The position numbers and the translations under genes are program-made. The notes under the pieces are model-generated. The model saw only the letters and a program-made list of their open reading frames with translations. It did not search any database and had not been told where the DNA came from. From the NCBI GenBank assembly GCA_028284075.1, contig JANQSL010000065.1:1-64000 (forward strand): a stretch of DNA of 64,000 bases, read 5' to 3'. This DNA comes from Candidatus Sumerlaeia bacterium. GTDB lineage: Bacteria > Sumerlaeota > Sumerlaeia > SLMS01 > JAHLLQ01. Positions 9,001 to 17,322 of the stretch are shown one piece after another. The first letter of the stretch is position 1, and every line of letters begins with the position of its first letter.

Positions 9001-10448
9001 GCAAATGCGGTCTGAACCGTGCGCTCGTCGAAACCAGCGTCTCCCCGGTCATTCAACCCGACAAGGCAGGCATTTTGACGCTCATAAACATAGACATCAG
9101 CATCTTCCCACCGATTGGCATAGGCTCCCCGAACATGAGTGTCGTTGATACGCAGAAGATCGAGAATAATGGTGCTGTCGACTGCCCCGTAGCCGACCGC
9201 ATTACCAAGAGCGTCATCACGGCCGCCTTTTGGGAAATCACGGCCGTCACCGAAGACAAGTGCATTGTAGTATACAACGGGGAATCCCGGGCGTGTCAAA
9301 ATGTGGGCAAGAGCAACGCTGTTGTAACCTTGGAAAAAACCAGGACCGAATTCGTCGTGACTTCCCGCAAACATGACTCCACGTGTTCCATCATTCGCGT
9401 TCCCGTCGGAGCCATCGAAGGAAGCGTTTACAATGGAGCGCATATCTCCAAATCCGCCTGCATCAAAAACACTCCGCATTGCAAAAAAGAGCGGGAAATC
9501 CAGATTGTCGCGATTGCCGAACCCGTCCTTGCGAGTATACGCTGAGAGCTGGCCAAAATCTCCGGTGAAGGTTTCGCCGAAACTGAAAGGCGTGAATGGA
9601 TCGTTGCTGCGAGGGTTCCGTCCGGCATTGAAAAGAGCGGCGTCGTAGAAGTCGTTCCAAAAAAACGTCGGGACGTGTTTGACAGCGTCGAGGCGAAAAC
9701 CATCCACTCCTTTTGTTTCCACCATCCATTGCACATAACGCAGCAGCAATCCTGTTGCGTTCTCTTCCGTCGGATCTCCAGCCATGGGATCCATGAGGCT
9801 AAAAGGATGACGGCCAAACTCCTCGGGAAGATCCTGATCAGGATAATACTGACGGTTTTCCTCGCGAGGCGTCTCATTCGGAATCAAATTCTGAAACCCG
9901 GGAACCGGATGACGAATGAACTGATGGTTCTTGTCCTGAGCAATGTCAATGAGTCCGGCGAGACGACCGTTTAAGTCGCCTCCCTCAAATGCACCGTGAA
10001 AGTCACCATCCGCATCTTCCGGCAGAGTCGTCACAAAGCCCGGGTACCCCCCGGCATCCTCAAATCCTGGCGAACTCGAGTCTCGAAATCCATTATGGTT
10101 CAGGATTGTGTCGATATACAGAAGGACATCGGCACGATCCATCTCGGAGGACATGCGAAGGAAGTCCTGTTCCGTACCATAGAGTGTCCGATCAAAGGGA
10201 GAACCCAGGTTGAATCGATCGAACACGTCATAGCCAACGGAAAATCCGCCACTGTCGGCTTTGCCTGGAGGAGGAACCCAAAGACAATCATAGCCTGCAA
10301 CGAAGGCGTCTGGAAGACGGCGTTCAATGGTTTGCCAATCAGATTCAAACCACTGGAGAATGACATCTCCCTGAGCGCTGCCAGCAGGTATCAGCAAGGC
10401 TGCGATGGCAATGGCCTGACCCACTATCCCTGCAAACGTTTCTCTCAC
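6021..10448 (-). CDS. Large secreted multidomain GH13 alpha-amylase with lamin-tail domain
   Basis: Predicted extracellular amylase of 1475 residues. The GTG start at 10448 follows AAAGG by 7 bases and gives a signal peptide (AIAIAALLIPAGSAQG). The GH13 catalytic domain occupies ~28-500, with YIDTILNHNG, FRLDAV (D254), FGETF (E292) and SHDEFG (D365), so the triad is complete. It is followed by several Ig/E-set-like domains (~560-1060), a DOMON/glucodextranase-C-like beta-domain (~1080-1270), and a lamin-tail domain near 1286-1440 (VLINEILIG...IELFNPG...ISGWALR). The last residues are DTDVWMMR, a tail shared with other secreted proteins of this window. It is the third gene of the malQ-GH57-GH13 operon, 27 bases after the GH57 stop. 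Exact substrate is inferred from context. Confidence 0.93.
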   Translation of the reverse strand: MRETFAGIVGQAIAIAALLIPAGSAQGDVILQWFESDWQTIERRLPDAFVAGYDCLWVPPPGKADSGGFSVGYDVFDRFNLGSPFDRTLYGTEQDFLRMSSEMDRADVLLYIDTILNHNGFRDSSSPGFEDAGGYPGFVTTLPEDADGDFHGAFEGGDLNGRLAGLIDIAQDKNHQFIRHPVPGFQNLIPNETPREENRQYYPDQDLPEEFGRHPFSLMDPMAGDPTEENATGLLLRYVQWMVETKGVDGFRLDAVKHVPTFFWNDFYDAALFNAGRNPRSNDPFTPFSFGETFTGDFGQLSAYTRKDGFGNRDNLDFPLFFAMRSVFDAGGFGDMRSIVNASFDGSDGNANDGTRGVMFAGSHDEFGPGFFQGYNSVALAHILTRPGFPVVYYNALVFGDGRDFPKGGRDDALGNAVGYGAVDSTIILDLLRINDTHVRGAYANRWEDADVYVYERQNACLVGLNDRGDAGFDERTVQTAFAPGTVLVELTGNAADPVVDPLDADIFNSVTVDGGGQVTIRIPRNSSSENFHGKGYIIYGPEVPQTELSIANSVQSLPADPADGRPEGVRRLVPIDVVTADTIEVTLQSMGGGIDDNALVKLDHGLDLDSDMAVTADGDFAGFESFPSASSTSGGGSGTYSVSIDATVLPEGNHYLESIAFLERDDGPALFDVQRKVVYVDRVPPEVELLFPGRTGDSDITSRSYEFVVGSDATANSVHIIIDPPPADIDVLALVDSGNSARQHDRLEWRSVVDNITDGLHEVAVVAFEQTGNVSVTRFDNIDAELSFPEIEIGVDTNPDPGVSDFQPFPAQILDSVYPNDIVVRVNTQSTPGGAISFGDGDFAVLLSVDGGNPVPAVPFDEALLPPVGILVQNDQNLGDDWDEFRFVWRGYSRGDHLLEATTELADTSRPPTTAIASTTVPESVNGPTITITNPMPPGDTVDNPTEIVVAGVFGDDPEYARVFLDTPDGSEILGTLSNPTTGVFEVTRVVGSYNLTDVLPPNAIVTENGDFVVRVVASTGPNGTGIVSEASSILTITGQISPEPLAQLLPDGDASEMLALPVLAVSAADGPGEGPPADFGEDGTLTELHAGIRDNVLGVALRGDMFGAEENSFDNASFLYIDINAGSTEGATDIATDLNDESDGLRGDISRAAFALDPMIANNGFDLVVGMTEPGIAFGYSLGTDGLGGGFDLFEFRPEFSVSYDSDTGGLPVSPGTSIAGPNAFEIRVPLSALGDPNPGALRFAAVTASDVGFPSPNTLPENMSDEFTSEQTIEELAFFPETPEVLINEILIGDIDVIELFNPGSAAVEISGWALRMNDAAGVSRDFVFSESTVVGAGGYLLVSDEGGVVSPAPVPDTNFAGFNIPWDLSRGASIGLVDEYGVGKDYVDWADLNSTQGNTVSRIVPAGTFFSGDLIAPDATVPHSLARDQNGSDTDTADDWEVTSGVDANAPTPGARNLTTPGFDTDVWMMR

Positions 10449-10475
10449 AACGAAACCTTTCCGAAAGCCTGAGAC

Positions 10476-13238
10476 TCACCGGAACATCCAGCCCTCGAAT
10501 TCAGGATTGATAAGCTCAACAGTCGGGAAATGCCAGTCATTACCGTCGTTGTTGTCCCACACTGTGGGAGGAGCACCGTTGTTGAAGACCATGTCGATCT
10601 GTACGGCACCCTGCGGAACTTCAAAAACGAACTCCCACACGTCGTCCGTCGTTTCCATCATCACGGCGGCATTCTGCGGATCGGTGATGGCGGTTGGGGT
10701 CCAGTTGTTCGTGCCATAGTGGATACGAACGTCCGAAGCGCCCTCGAGATTCCGCCCGGTCGAGTGGTATGTAATCATGACATCCTCGCCACGAACGGGG
10801 GGTGATGGTACCGTTATAACTGTTTGAGTGGGCTGCTCACCGCATTCGTTCGGAAATGGCGGTCCTGTTGCGGTAAAATGCCAGTCCGAGCCGTTGTTGC
10901 TGTCCCACGTCGCCATCCCGTCATTGAAAGCGAAGTCGATCTGGGCGGCACAGTCATCGACCGTAAAAGTATAGGTCCACAACCCGTCCCCGGCGTCAAT
11001 CATCTCGCCATCCGGTGAGAACACTGTCTCCCAATCGTTGATTCCGTAGTGTAAATAAACCTGAGAGGCTCCGGCCAGACTTCGCCCCGTGGAATCGTAG
11101 GTTACAGTTACCTGCTGCCCGCGAACCGGCGGGGCCGGATCGATAGTGACGACATCCGTTCCTCCCCCACCCCCGTTGCTTCCCGCTCCATCGCCTATCC
11201 AGACATGCTGAATAGGCGAACGAGTAACGTTACCACGCAAATCCACAGCTTCCACATAGTAGTCGATCAACACTTCACGCAAGTCCACAACTTCAACCGA
11301 ATAATGATCGCTGATGTGCAATGGGAGTTCAAAATAATCCACGTCGCCAAAATCGAACGGCTCGTCCTTTGAAAAGGGACGTCCCTCCATTGGGAGGTCG
11401 ACCCATTCTCCAACACCTGCACCACCGGTATACAGATGGTTGGCCGTATCATCCAGGCCGATGGCTCCGTCATCGTCCATGCGATACTTCAAGGTCACGC
11501 TCTCGATGTCACTGACATCGTAGACGAATGTCCAGATTGCAAAATCGCCGTTGTTAAAAACCTCGGCGTAGTTGTGGGCCGGTCCGGAATTGAAACTACC
11601 GGGGTTGTACGGATAGCGCTGCGGCAGCCAGACCGTGGGTGGCGTCATATCCATGGCGGAATTCGCAATGCCGGCAAGAAGCGGATCAACATGCTCCGCC
11701 ATCTCGTTGCAGCCCAAAGCACCCTTGTTTTCCTGATCCAGAGCTGCACCAAAGTAGACATTTCCCGAATCCAAAGCGCCCAGCAGGTAGTGCCAGCCGC
11801 GTTCCGTTGCGTTTGTTGAAGTGTCGGGAAACACGATCCTGTTAACGTTACGAGACAGACCACTGACTTGCTCCGCCGTGAGCAGCCGATTCAAAGCGGC
11901 ATGAAAAACCGCCATTTCACGGGCCTTGTTGTGCCACCCGTTAATCGGATCGAAACCGTTTTGAGTGATAAGCGGATAGTTCCACTGGTTGAACGTGGGG
12001 CTGCCAAAGTCGTTGTCAGGATTGATCCAGCCGCCGTCTTCCACGTGGAAAACACGGCTCTCCGCGGGAGGGAACTGATTGAGATAGTGCTGGATGCTTG
12101 TTGTCTCATTCCCCAACCCTGCAGCCGCGTTGGCAAGATTTGGAACATTCTCGAAGTAGTACGAAAAACCTCCTCCAAACGCGTTGTCGCCGTCATGGGC
12201 GAGAACAACAAGAGAGGGTTGAGCGGGATCGTTTGCCGCCTCCAGATCCGTCAGAAAGGATGCCCCCAAAGGGCCGAACCCGTCAGCATAGCTCATTGCC
12301 TGATCAGAGGGAACGCCAATGACCTTTGAAACCTCTCCCGTGTTCGGGTCGATATATTCAATCCACGAAGGCTGATAGGAAAGTGGATTGGCATGTCTGG
12401 GAGTACCGCGACTATCGGGAGCTGATCGGGCAATGTAGTTTCTCGCGGCGGGGTTGCGTGCGTCCGCCATATTCGGTGCGTTGCAAATGTCACCGCCAGT
12501 GCCCCGTACATATGGATAGTCGGGACAAGCTCGAGCGACCTTGTGACCGGAGACAATCGACCACTCGATGCCATTGGCTTCAAGAACGGGAATCAGCCGA
12601 ACGGAAAACGCCATTTCGGTGGGAAAGAAACCCTTCGAGATATATTGAGAGCCAAGCTCGACGCGTACCTTTTCCTGGAAAGTTTTGAGCTCCATATCCA
12701 CAATTTCCGAATCGAGAAGGGCGAGCAATCCATGGTGAAAGGAAAAATTGACGAGATCCAGTCGCGGGGCACCCGTTGAAGTCTTCCAACCGTGCCCCTG
12801 CTTGAGAGAGTCTTTCCACTCGGTCCCGCCATAGCCAATCTGACCCGCGTTGGCGAGGTCCTCGACATTCTCCATCAATGCACCGGAATACGATACGGAA
12901 GCTCCGGAGTCAGGATGATTTTCGCCAATGTTTCCAAGGGCATCACGAGTCCTTCCCTGGTAGACGGCCTTGCGATCATCTTTACCAAAGATATCGCGAA
13001 GGTTGTTTTCAGGAAACTGCGAGCCGCCGTCCTTCTCTGTAATCGATTCCCAGGCGAATTCATAGCGATCCGTTGCCGTCACTCTTGACTGATCGTTCCA
13101 ATATATGGGCTGGTGCAAATGCCAGTGCCAGGTAACCTTGGGCCGCGTGTTTTGCGCCGGTATCGCGGAGCCAATAGTCGTGCAGAGGGCTGCAAGAATC
13201 AGATCGCGGACCCTTGACTTCATCAAAATTCTGTTCAC
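10476..13238 (-). CDS. Secreted GH57 family enzyme with two starch-binding-like modules
   Basis: Glycoside hydrolase family 57 protein, 920 residues. The GTG at 13238 is chosen over the ORF-track start because AAGGAG lies 6 bases before it, overlapping the malQ stop. A hydrophobic signal segment follows (DLILAALCTTIGSAIPAQ), then the GH57 opening VTWHWHLHQPIYW. FPTEMAFS holds the likely nucleophile (E near 208), and AHDGDNAFGG the likely acid/base Asp. Two repeated C-terminal modules (~695-800 and ~803-905) both begin with PAPPVRG/PSPPVRG and contain YGxNxW and a WDxNNGxDWHF end, as in CBM25-like starch-binding modules. The tail is INPEFEGWMFR. GH57 enzymes are mostly cytoplasmic, so export with binding modules is unusual. 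Amylase or amylopullulanase activity is inferred. Confidence 0.92.
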   Translation of the reverse strand: MNRILMKSRVRDLILAALCTTIGSAIPAQNTRPKVTWHWHLHQPIYWNDQSRVTATDRYEFAWESITEKDGGSQFPENNLRDIFGKDDRKAVYQGRTRDALGNIGENHPDSGASVSYSGALMENVEDLANAGQIGYGGTEWKDSLKQGHGWKTSTGAPRLDLVNFSFHHGLLALLDSEIVDMELKTFQEKVRVELGSQYISKGFFPTEMAFSVRLIPVLEANGIEWSIVSGHKVARACPDYPYVRGTGGDICNAPNMADARNPAARNYIARSAPDSRGTPRHANPLSYQPSWIEYIDPNTGEVSKVIGVPSDQAMSYADGFGPLGASFLTDLEAANDPAQPSLVVLAHDGDNAFGGGFSYYFENVPNLANAAAGLGNETTSIQHYLNQFPPAESRVFHVEDGGWINPDNDFGSPTFNQWNYPLITQNGFDPINGWHNKAREMAVFHAALNRLLTAEQVSGLSRNVNRIVFPDTSTNATERGWHYLLGALDSGNVYFGAALDQENKGALGCNEMAEHVDPLLAGIANSAMDMTPPTVWLPQRYPYNPGSFNSGPAHNYAEVFNNGDFAIWTFVYDVSDIESVTLKYRMDDDGAIGLDDTANHLYTGGAGVGEWVDLPMEGRPFSKDEPFDFGDVDYFELPLHISDHYSVEVVDLREVLIDYYVEAVDLRGNVTRSPIQHVWIGDGAGSNGGGGGTDVVTIDPAPPVRGQQVTVTYDSTGRSLAGASQVYLHYGINDWETVFSPDGEMIDAGDGLWTYTFTVDDCAAQIDFAFNDGMATWDSNNGSDWHFTATGPPFPNECGEQPTQTVITVPSPPVRGEDVMITYHSTGRNLEGASDVRIHYGTNNWTPTAITDPQNAAVMMETTDDVWEFVFEVPQGAVQIDMVFNNGAPPTVWDNNDGNDWHFPTVELINPEFEGWMFR

Positions 13239-13248
13239 ACAGTGCTCC

Positions 13249-14844
13249 TTAACGCTTGCCGGCCAAATGCCCGCGTGCCGTCGGCACTTCCTTGCGATGA
13301 GTGCCGTTCCCATTGCTCATGGAACCATTGAAACGCTGGAAAGCAATCAGCTGATCACGCATGGTTCGCGCCCGCTGCTCATCAAGTGAGCCCTCTTCGA
13401 ATCTCCATTGCCAGTTGCCTCGCTGGGTTCCAGGGGTATTCATTCTTCCCTTCGTTCCCACTCCAAGAACATCCTGAACCGGCACAATAACCGTGTTTGC
13501 CGCGCTCGCAAAACCGGCTGTCATGATTCCCTTTTCGGGTCGTTCACCGATCTGTCCAAGGTATTGAAGAATGCGGATGTGTTCTTCGTCTGTGGCATGT
13601 TCTTCATACCACTCGCGAGTCGTGGGATTGTCATGGGTACCGGTATACACGACGGTATTCGGCTTGATCTCGACCGGAAGACTTGAGCCGCGTCGAGTGG
13701 GTGGAATCGTCTTCTTCGTCCCCCAGACAAACTGCAAAGGCTCCATTCCCGGAAAGTTATAGCGCTCACGCAGCTCCTCGACCGCCTTTGTAATAACACC
13801 GAGATCCTCTGCGATAACAGGCAAAGGACCGAATTCACTCCGGAGTGTGTCGAACAACTCCTCACCTGGAGCCATAATCCACTTGCCGTGACGGGCGGTC
13901 TTCTCACCCCACTTCACACTCCAGTAATTGCGGAATCCGATGAAGTGATCGAGTCTTACGATATCGAACGTGTCCAGCAGTGTGCGGAAGCGATCAATCC
14001 ACCAGGCAAAGCCTTCCTCGCGCATTTTGTCCCAGCGGTAGAGCGGATTTCCCCAAAGCTGTCCGTCTTCCGAGAAGTAATCAGGAGGAACTCCCGCCAC
14101 ATGGGTCGGCATTCCCGTGCAATCCAGCTGAAACAACTCCTGATTTGCCCAGGTATCCGCGCTGTCGAGCGCCACGTAGATAGGCAGGTCACCAACGATC
14201 CGGATTCCCCGTTGATGGGCAGCCTCCCGCACGCAACCCCACTGTGATGCAAAAAGATACTGAACAAAAACATGGAAACGGATTTCAGAAGCATACTGCC
14301 GCCGTGCCCTGCGCAACGCGGCTCCATCCCTTGCCCTGAACTCCATCGGCCACTCGAGCCAGCAGCGCCCGCCGTTGGCATCCTTCAATGCCATAAACAA
14401 CGCATAGTCCTTCAGCCACGGTTGCACGGTCTTGCGGCGCTGAAATGCCGCCATTCTTTTGCGCATGGAGGAAAAACCGCCATCCTCAAAGCGCCCGTAT
14501 GCCTTGCGAAGCAAATTCAGCTTCCATGGAATGACATGCCCATAATCGACCTGATCGCTCTTGAAGCCAACACCTTCAAGGTCGCTCTCTTCAACAAGAC
14601 CTTCCTTCAAGAGCAACTCGGGGCTGATGAGATAGGGGTTGCCTGCAAAAGCTGAGAAACACTGGTATGGTGAATCGCCGTAGCCGGTGGGACCGAGGGG
14701 CAAAACCTGCCAGAGAAAAAAACCCGCGTCTCTTGCCCAATCAAGAAAGCGAATCGCCTGAGGACCCAGGTCCCCTATGCCGAAAGGACCGGGCAGGGAA
14801 GTCGGGTGTAGCAGAATTCCGGCTGTGCGCTGATCGAGAACCAT
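13249..14844 (-). CDS. malQ: 4-alpha-glucanotransferase (amylomaltase, GH77)
   Basis: Cytoplasmic disproportionating enzyme that transfers alpha-1,4-glucan segments between maltodextrins, releasing glucose. About 531 residues from the ATG at 14844, which has GGAG 9 bases upstream and starts directly at MVLDQRTAGILLHPTSLPGPFGIGDLG, the conserved GH77 N-terminus; the ORF-track start adds an unconserved extension. GH77 motifs are present: VGDLPIYVALDSADTW, VRLDHFIGFRNYW (catalytic Asp), IAEDLGVIT (acid Glu) and YTGTHDNPTT (third carboxylate). It is the first gene of the minus-strand operon with the secreted GH57 and GH13 enzymes, so it should process dextrins taken up by the convergent ABC transporter. 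Confidence 0.95.
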   Translation of the reverse strand: MVLDQRTAGILLHPTSLPGPFGIGDLGPQAIRFLDWARDAGFFLWQVLPLGPTGYGDSPYQCFSAFAGNPYLISPELLLKEGLVEESDLEGVGFKSDQVDYGHVIPWKLNLLRKAYGRFEDGGFSSMRKRMAAFQRRKTVQPWLKDYALFMALKDANGGRCWLEWPMEFRARDGAALRRARRQYASEIRFHVFVQYLFASQWGCVREAAHQRGIRIVGDLPIYVALDSADTWANQELFQLDCTGMPTHVAGVPPDYFSEDGQLWGNPLYRWDKMREEGFAWWIDRFRTLLDTFDIVRLDHFIGFRNYWSVKWGEKTARHGKWIMAPGEELFDTLRSEFGPLPVIAEDLGVITKAVEELRERYNFPGMEPLQFVWGTKKTIPPTRRGSSLPVEIKPNTVVYTGTHDNPTTREWYEEHATDEEHIRILQYLGQIGERPEKGIMTAGFASAANTVIVPVQDVLGVGTKGRMNTPGTQRGNWQWRFEEGSLDEQRARTMRDQLIAFQRFNGSMSNGNGTHRKEVPTARGHLAGKR

Positions 14845-14931
14845 AGGAGAGAACTCCAAAAGCCTAACCCCGCGACAATGGGTCCTCTTTGCTCCCACGG
14901 CAACGCCGAATTGGAGCGTTGAGAAGCAGGG

Positions 14932-14951
14932 TTTATCAAATTTTTATCAAA
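14932..14951 (-). promoter_or_regulatory. Tandem TTTGATAAA repeat upstream of malQ
   Basis: Two identical 9-base copies of TTTGATAAA (read on the minus strand) lie 2 bases apart, 88-107 bases upstream of the malQ start, beside an AT-rich stretch (TTTTATAAGC). Tandem copies at one helical turn suggest a regulator site or promoter element for the amylase operon. No regulator gene is adjacent, so this is only a candidate. Confidence 0.35.
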
Positions 14952-14999
14952 CGAAAAAAGCTTATAAAACACACACTTGCGTGCAGACTTCAGAGGCCC

Positions 15000-16217
15000 C
15001 TATCCAAATACTCGATCACGGTGCTCCTGATTATAGCGCAGCCGCTGCTCTGAGGTGAAACTGCGAAAATCCGGGGAACCATCCGCCTTCCTTGGATAGT
15101 CCTCACCTTCCGCCGGCACGTCACCTCCCGTTCTGTTCGCAAGCTTGACGGAAACGGATTCCCGAATGGAAAGTCCGCCGCCGCCATCTCCCCCGTAACT
15201 GACGGCAACATTTGTAAGCTTTATGTCCTCTTCGAGCGGACGATAGGGTGTGATGCCCAATTGTTGCAAAACACCGTGGTAAGCACGAACAGCCTCTTCC
15301 GCCGTGATTTCGTCGTCCGCAATCCGGCGAAGCATTTCAACAAAGGCAAGTTGATGCTCCGAGTTGTTGATTTTACGGCCGAACAAGGCAGCCCTGGCGC
15401 CATACTTCTTTGCCTCCGAGAGAAGTTTAAAAGCATCATAGGTCGTTCCGGAGGCACCACCAAGAATGCCAGGCACCAGATTCGGATCATAGCCCGCAAG
15501 CTCCTCCATAAACTTCGGACCATGGTAAACGATTTTCAGAAAAAGCGGTCGTCCTGCCCGGGGAACTCCTGCGAGGAGTCTGCCAATCTGGTCATTGATG
15601 AAATGACCCAGTTTGCCGGATTCAACCCGGTCCGGCAGATTGGGGTCAAAAACCTCAAGGAAGTGGCGAAATCCTTTCGACTCCGCCTCGATACGAAAAC
15701 GGCGATACTCCTCGAGAGTGGCACGATCAAGAGCCGTGTCATTGTTGAAGGTACAGGAATACAGGCCCAGATTTGCTCCAAGCGTTCTTTCCTTCGGTTC
15801 ACATGTTACCTTGCCGCACTGAATCTGGTCGATTGTCGCCGAACGAAATGGAAGGGATGGATCGGAAGTGTAGTGACCACCGCGAATCACATGAATATCC
15901 GTGGTGTCATTTGCACGCGCGGCAGGAGTCATTGAACTGTTTTCGAACAGACGCTCATCGATGGCCAGAACCTCGCTGTTACTGGCAGACATCAGCATGA
16001 TATCCACAAGGCCCTGACGCACGACGGAGCGAATCAGTTCACGATACTCGGAAAGAGTCCGGAAGTTTCCCTCCTGACCATAGTACTCCGGAGACTGACC
16101 CGGCGAGGCCATACCGAACGCCATGTCAGCGTCCTTCGCATCGGCGAGAATGAAATCTTTCGACGTGGCTCGCCCCTCACGGATACGGGCAATCTTGACA
16201 TCCAGACTTTTTTCCAT
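15000..16217 (-). CDS. Putative class I aldolase (LacD/FbaB/DeoC-like TIM barrel)
   Basis: 405 residues from the ATG at 16217, preceded by GGAG at 9 bases; the GTG at 16238 has no good ribosome site. The protein looks like a Schiff-base aldolase of the DeoC/LacD superfamily. RPLFLKIVYHGP contains a candidate Schiff-base lysine on a barrel strand. GILGGASGTTYDAFKLLSEAKKYGARAALFGRKI matches the phosphate-binding end, where LacD-type aldolases have a GG...A...GA...GR pattern. The N-terminal ~130 residues are less familiar. It directly follows the DeoR regulator gene and is divergent from an acetate-kinase paralogue, suggesting breakdown of a phosphorylated sugar or polyol. The substrate cannot be told from the sequence. 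Confidence 0.75.
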   Translation of the reverse strand: MEKSLDVKIARIREGRATSKDFILADAKDADMAFGMASPGQSPEYYGQEGNFRTLSEYRELIRSVVRQGLVDIMLMSASNSEVLAIDERLFENSSMTPAARANDTTDIHVIRGGHYTSDPSLPFRSATIDQIQCGKVTCEPKERTLGANLGLYSCTFNNDTALDRATLEEYRRFRIEAESKGFRHFLEVFDPNLPDRVESGKLGHFINDQIGRLLAGVPRAGRPLFLKIVYHGPKFMEELAGYDPNLVPGILGGASGTTYDAFKLLSEAKKYGARAALFGRKINNSEHQLAFVEMLRRIADDEITAEEAVRAYHGVLQQLGITPYRPLEEDIKLTNVAVSYGGDGGGGLSIRESVSVKLANRTGGDVPAEGEDYPRKADGSPDFRSFTSEQRLRYNQEHRDRVFG

Positions 16218-16238
16218 GGGTTCCAACTCCCTGTTCAC

Positions 16239-17003
16239 TCAAACGTGTGCGAGCTCTACTTTCAGCCCGTGGCCTTCCAGCGCCGACACTGCACTTGTCT
16301 CAAGTTTTGCGTCTGAAATCAGAGTGTCAAATTCCTCAAGGTGGGCGAAAAAAGAGAGCGACGTTCCACCGTACTTGCTATGATCCGCGAGAAGAAAACG
16401 CTCCCTGGCATTCTTCATCATCACGGTTTTAAGGCTCGCGTGGAATTCATTGGAATCCGTCGCGCCCCGCTCGTCATGAAATGCCGTACAAGAGCTAAAC
16501 GCCTTTGTGACATGATATGTTCCCAGAACATGCTCCGCAGATGGACCAACAAACGATCTTGTGCCGCGATCGAGAGTTCCTCCAATCGCAATCACACGAA
16601 CGTTTTCTTTCGATATGAGCTCAAGAAGAACCTGAAAAGAATAGGAGAGCACAACGTACTCCTCGTCGGGAAGCAATCGCGCTATGTTCAGTGACGTCGT
16701 ACTCGCATCGAGAAAAATGATATCACCTTTTTCCACATGTCGAAGAGCATGACGTGCAATTGCCTCTTTTTCTTGCGGGTTCATCACTTCGCGCTGTGCG
16801 AAGGATTTGTCCCAGGGGGTGGGATTGATCGGCAGAGCTCCACCGTGACGGCGCAGGATGCGGTTGCTTTTCTCAAGTTTTTCAAGGTCCCGCCGAATCG
16901 TCTCGTCAGTAACGTTCAGCAGCTCAGCAAGGTCGCGGACGCGGGCGCTGCCGTCACGCTCGACGTACTCAATAATTCGACGATGTCGTTCTTCAGCCAG
17001 CAT
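16239..17003 (-). CDS. DeoR-family transcriptional regulator
   Basis: 254 residues from the ATG at 17003, the usual DeoR length; the ORF-track start adds an unlikely 34-residue leader. The N-terminal helix-turn-helix carries the family signature (RVRDLAELLNVTDETIRRDLEKLE, then RRHGGA). The C-terminal ISOCOT-like effector domain (from ~75) senses a sugar phosphate in characterised relatives and includes EKGDIIFLDASTTSLNIARLL. The gene lies 21 bases upstream of the aldolase start and is divergent from the acetate-kinase paralogue, so it probably controls both from the ~320-base spacer. The effector is unknown. Confidence 0.92.
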   Translation of the reverse strand: MLAEERHRRIIEYVERDGSARVRDLAELLNVTDETIRRDLEKLEKSNRILRRHGGALPINPTPWDKSFAQREVMNPQEKEAIARHALRHVEKGDIIFLDASTTSLNIARLLPDEEYVVLSYSFQVLLELISKENVRVIAIGGTLDRGTRSFVGPSAEHVLGTYHVTKAFSSCTAFHDERGATDSNEFHASLKTVMMKNARERFLLADHSKYGGTSLSFFAHLEEFDTLISDAKLETSAVSALEGHGLKVELAHV

Positions 17004-17322
17004 CCACACAATCCACAAATTCCAACATTGACGGACCGATTCGAGCTGATCTCCCGCCTGGAAGTCAAGTGGCCAAGCCGATTCTTTGCTTCGACATGGC
17101 ATCAATCCATTCAGCAGCTCATTCCTTTCTGATTTTAAATGACTGAAAACAAATAACTTATAATCACTTCTGCATACTCGCTACATACCAGGACATTCTT
17201 GGACGACATCAATCTTTCAAAATGTGGCATCATGCGGATATTCAGCTTGTGCCACGCGCCACAATGACGCCGTGTGCGGCGTGAATCGTACTGTTTTTCC
17301 GACTTCATCCAAGGGGACTGAA
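17004..17322. promoter_or_regulatory. Divergent intergenic region between deoR-like and acetate-kinase-like genes
   Basis: About 320 bases without a supported gene. A plus-strand TATAAT lies at 17159-17164 in an AT-rich patch (TTTTAAATGACTG about 20 bases before it), a plausible -10 for the acetate-kinase-like gene, although the -35 match is weak. The reading frame continues upstream of 17323 but shows no protein-like conservation. A DeoR operator would be expected here; no obvious long repeat is seen. Confidence 0.4.

Noticed and set aside
8850-9545. 231-codon plus-strand ORF inside the large amylase gene
   Set aside because: Antisense to the GH13 domain that carries the intact catalytic motifs; no independent support.
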